DNA of 64,000 bases from Ramlibacter albus (GTDB lineage Bacteria; Pseudomonadota; Gammaproteobacteria; Burkholderiales; Burkholderiaceae_C). Below, piece by piece: positions 63,547-64,000 of this stretch; the stretch's first letter is position 1, and each line of letters begins with the position of its first letter. The notes beneath the pieces are model-generated. The model was not told the DNA's origin and searched no databases. It worked only from the letters and a program-made list of their open reading frames with translations. A program made the translations under genes and the position numbers. Location: the NCBI RefSeq assembly GCF_014297445.1, contig NZ_JACORU010000010.1, positions 157,195 through 221,194 on the forward strand. The letters run 5' to 3'.

Positions 63547-64000
63547 ATGAAGGGCAATCGTGGATTCAAGATGACTTTGCTGGCTGCAACGATGGCCAGC
63601 GCGATCGGCCTCGCTTTCGCGCAAGCGGGCGGCAGTGACGGCGGCGGCGTTGGCGCCGGCGTTGGCGGTGGCGTGGGTGCCGGCGCAGGCGTCGGTGGCG
63701 GCGTCGGTGCCGGTGCCGGTGCGAGCGCCGGCGGTGGCGTCGGTGTGGGCGCCGGTGGCGCAGGCGGCAACGCCGGCGGTAACGGCGGCGGCGTCGGCGC
63801 GGGCGGCGGCAACGCGGGCGGCAATGGCGGCGGCGTCGGCGGCGGTGTCGGCGGTGGCGCGAGCGCCGGTGTCGGCGCGAGTGCCGGCGGCGTGGGTGCC
63901 GGGGCCGGCGGCAGTGCCGGGGCCAGCGCCGGTGTCGGCGGCGGTGCCGGCGGCGGCGGCGGTGGCGGCAGCGGTGGTGGCAGCGGCAGTGCCGGCGGCG
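63547..64000 (+). CDS. Glycine-rich exported protein (3' end outside window)
   Basis: At least 151 codons. A signal peptide (MKGNRGFKMTLLAATMASAI, then GLAFAQAGG) is followed by a pure G/A/V/S/N repeat tract with motifs such as GVGAGVGGGVGAGAGVGGG and GGNAGGNGGGVGAGGG. GGAG lies shortly before the ATG. Such composition suits a disordered, elastic or surface-coating protein; no domain is seen. The gene runs past the window's right edge, so the C-terminus, which may hold an anchor, is unknown. Confidence 0.75.
   Translation, partial: MKGNRGFKMTLLAATMASAIGLAFAQAGGSDGGGVGAGVGGGVGAGAGVGGGVGAGAGASAGGGVGVGAGGAGGNAGGNGGGVGAGGGNAGGNGGGVGGGVGGGASAGVGASAGGVGAGAGGSAGASAGVGGGAGGGGGGGSGGGSGSAGG

Overview
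The window is a GC-rich, densely coded stretch of bacterial chromosome. The gene content and order point to a betaproteobacterium of the order Burkholderiales, most likely family Comamonadaceae and something near Ramlibacter or Variovorax (inference, no search was run). The pointers are the murJ / rpsT / DUF3579 / argD / argF neighbourhood, the perM-hda and HAD-pcnB-folK blocks, the kynB-kynU-kynA operon, a tripartite-tricarboxylate (Bug-type) receptor, a second-type IF-1, and two palindromic elements of kinds I recognise from this family. No rRNA or tRNA gene was recognised. There is no non-coding gap above about 230 bases; the longest is 14847-15071, in which I see nothing definite.

Layout. 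1-3894: minus-strand operon of a Memo/AMMECR1 fusion, its radical SAM partner, a PAP2 phosphatase and a lipid kinase cut by the window edge. 3939-10899: a second-type IF-1, a Bug receptor coupled to a Rieske oxygenase, two RcnB/CigR-type periplasmic proteins, gshA, a phasin-like protein, a SRPBCC protein and a carboxylesterase. 11022-19495: a ribosome-hibernation-type factor, the PA2779/PA2778 pair, a serine hydrolase, a NUDIX enzyme, a REP-truncated small ORF, two L,D-transpeptidases, DUF808, a small ferredoxin and a tyrosine-phosphatase-like protein. 19520-25840: a 1709-residue signalling protein (degenerate kinase, AAA ATPase, GAF, histidine kinase) with a periplasmic binding protein. 25982-26446: an antitoxin with a toxin remnant. 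26451-36791: atpE-like, folK, pcnB, HAD phosphatase, TPR protein, a response regulator / binding protein / histidine kinase module, hda, perM and a divergent PurM. 36842-46110: transporter, isochorismatase-like enzyme, AraC regulator, ParA, SirB1-like protein, murJ, rpsT, DUF3579, argD and argF. 46113-54646: a small gene under a near-perfect LexA box, a LysR regulator divergent from a five-gene oxidoreductase operon, a YkgJ protein, and the kynurenine operon. 54647-64000: FAD monooxygenase, acnA, serA, serC, a membrane protein divergent from an XRE regulator, an SbmA-like transporter and the start of a glycine-rich secreted protein.

How the genes work together. kynA, kynU and kynB convert tryptophan to anthranilate. 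serC and serA make serine from 3-phosphoglycerate. argD and argF are two steps of arginine synthesis. hda, pcnB, rpsT, infA and the HPF-like protein belong to replication, RNA and translation housekeeping. Two separate signalling modules pair a periplasmic solute-binding protein with a histidine kinase.

Most notable: the LexA-type operator at 46506-46525; a palindromic element translated in frame inside kynU; a kinase domain lacking its catalytic aspartates; a PurM-like protein without the usual substrate motif at the place where purM is expected; a lone atpE outside an atp operon; and the Memo-AMMECR1/radical SAM pair in one operon with lipid-phosphate enzymes.
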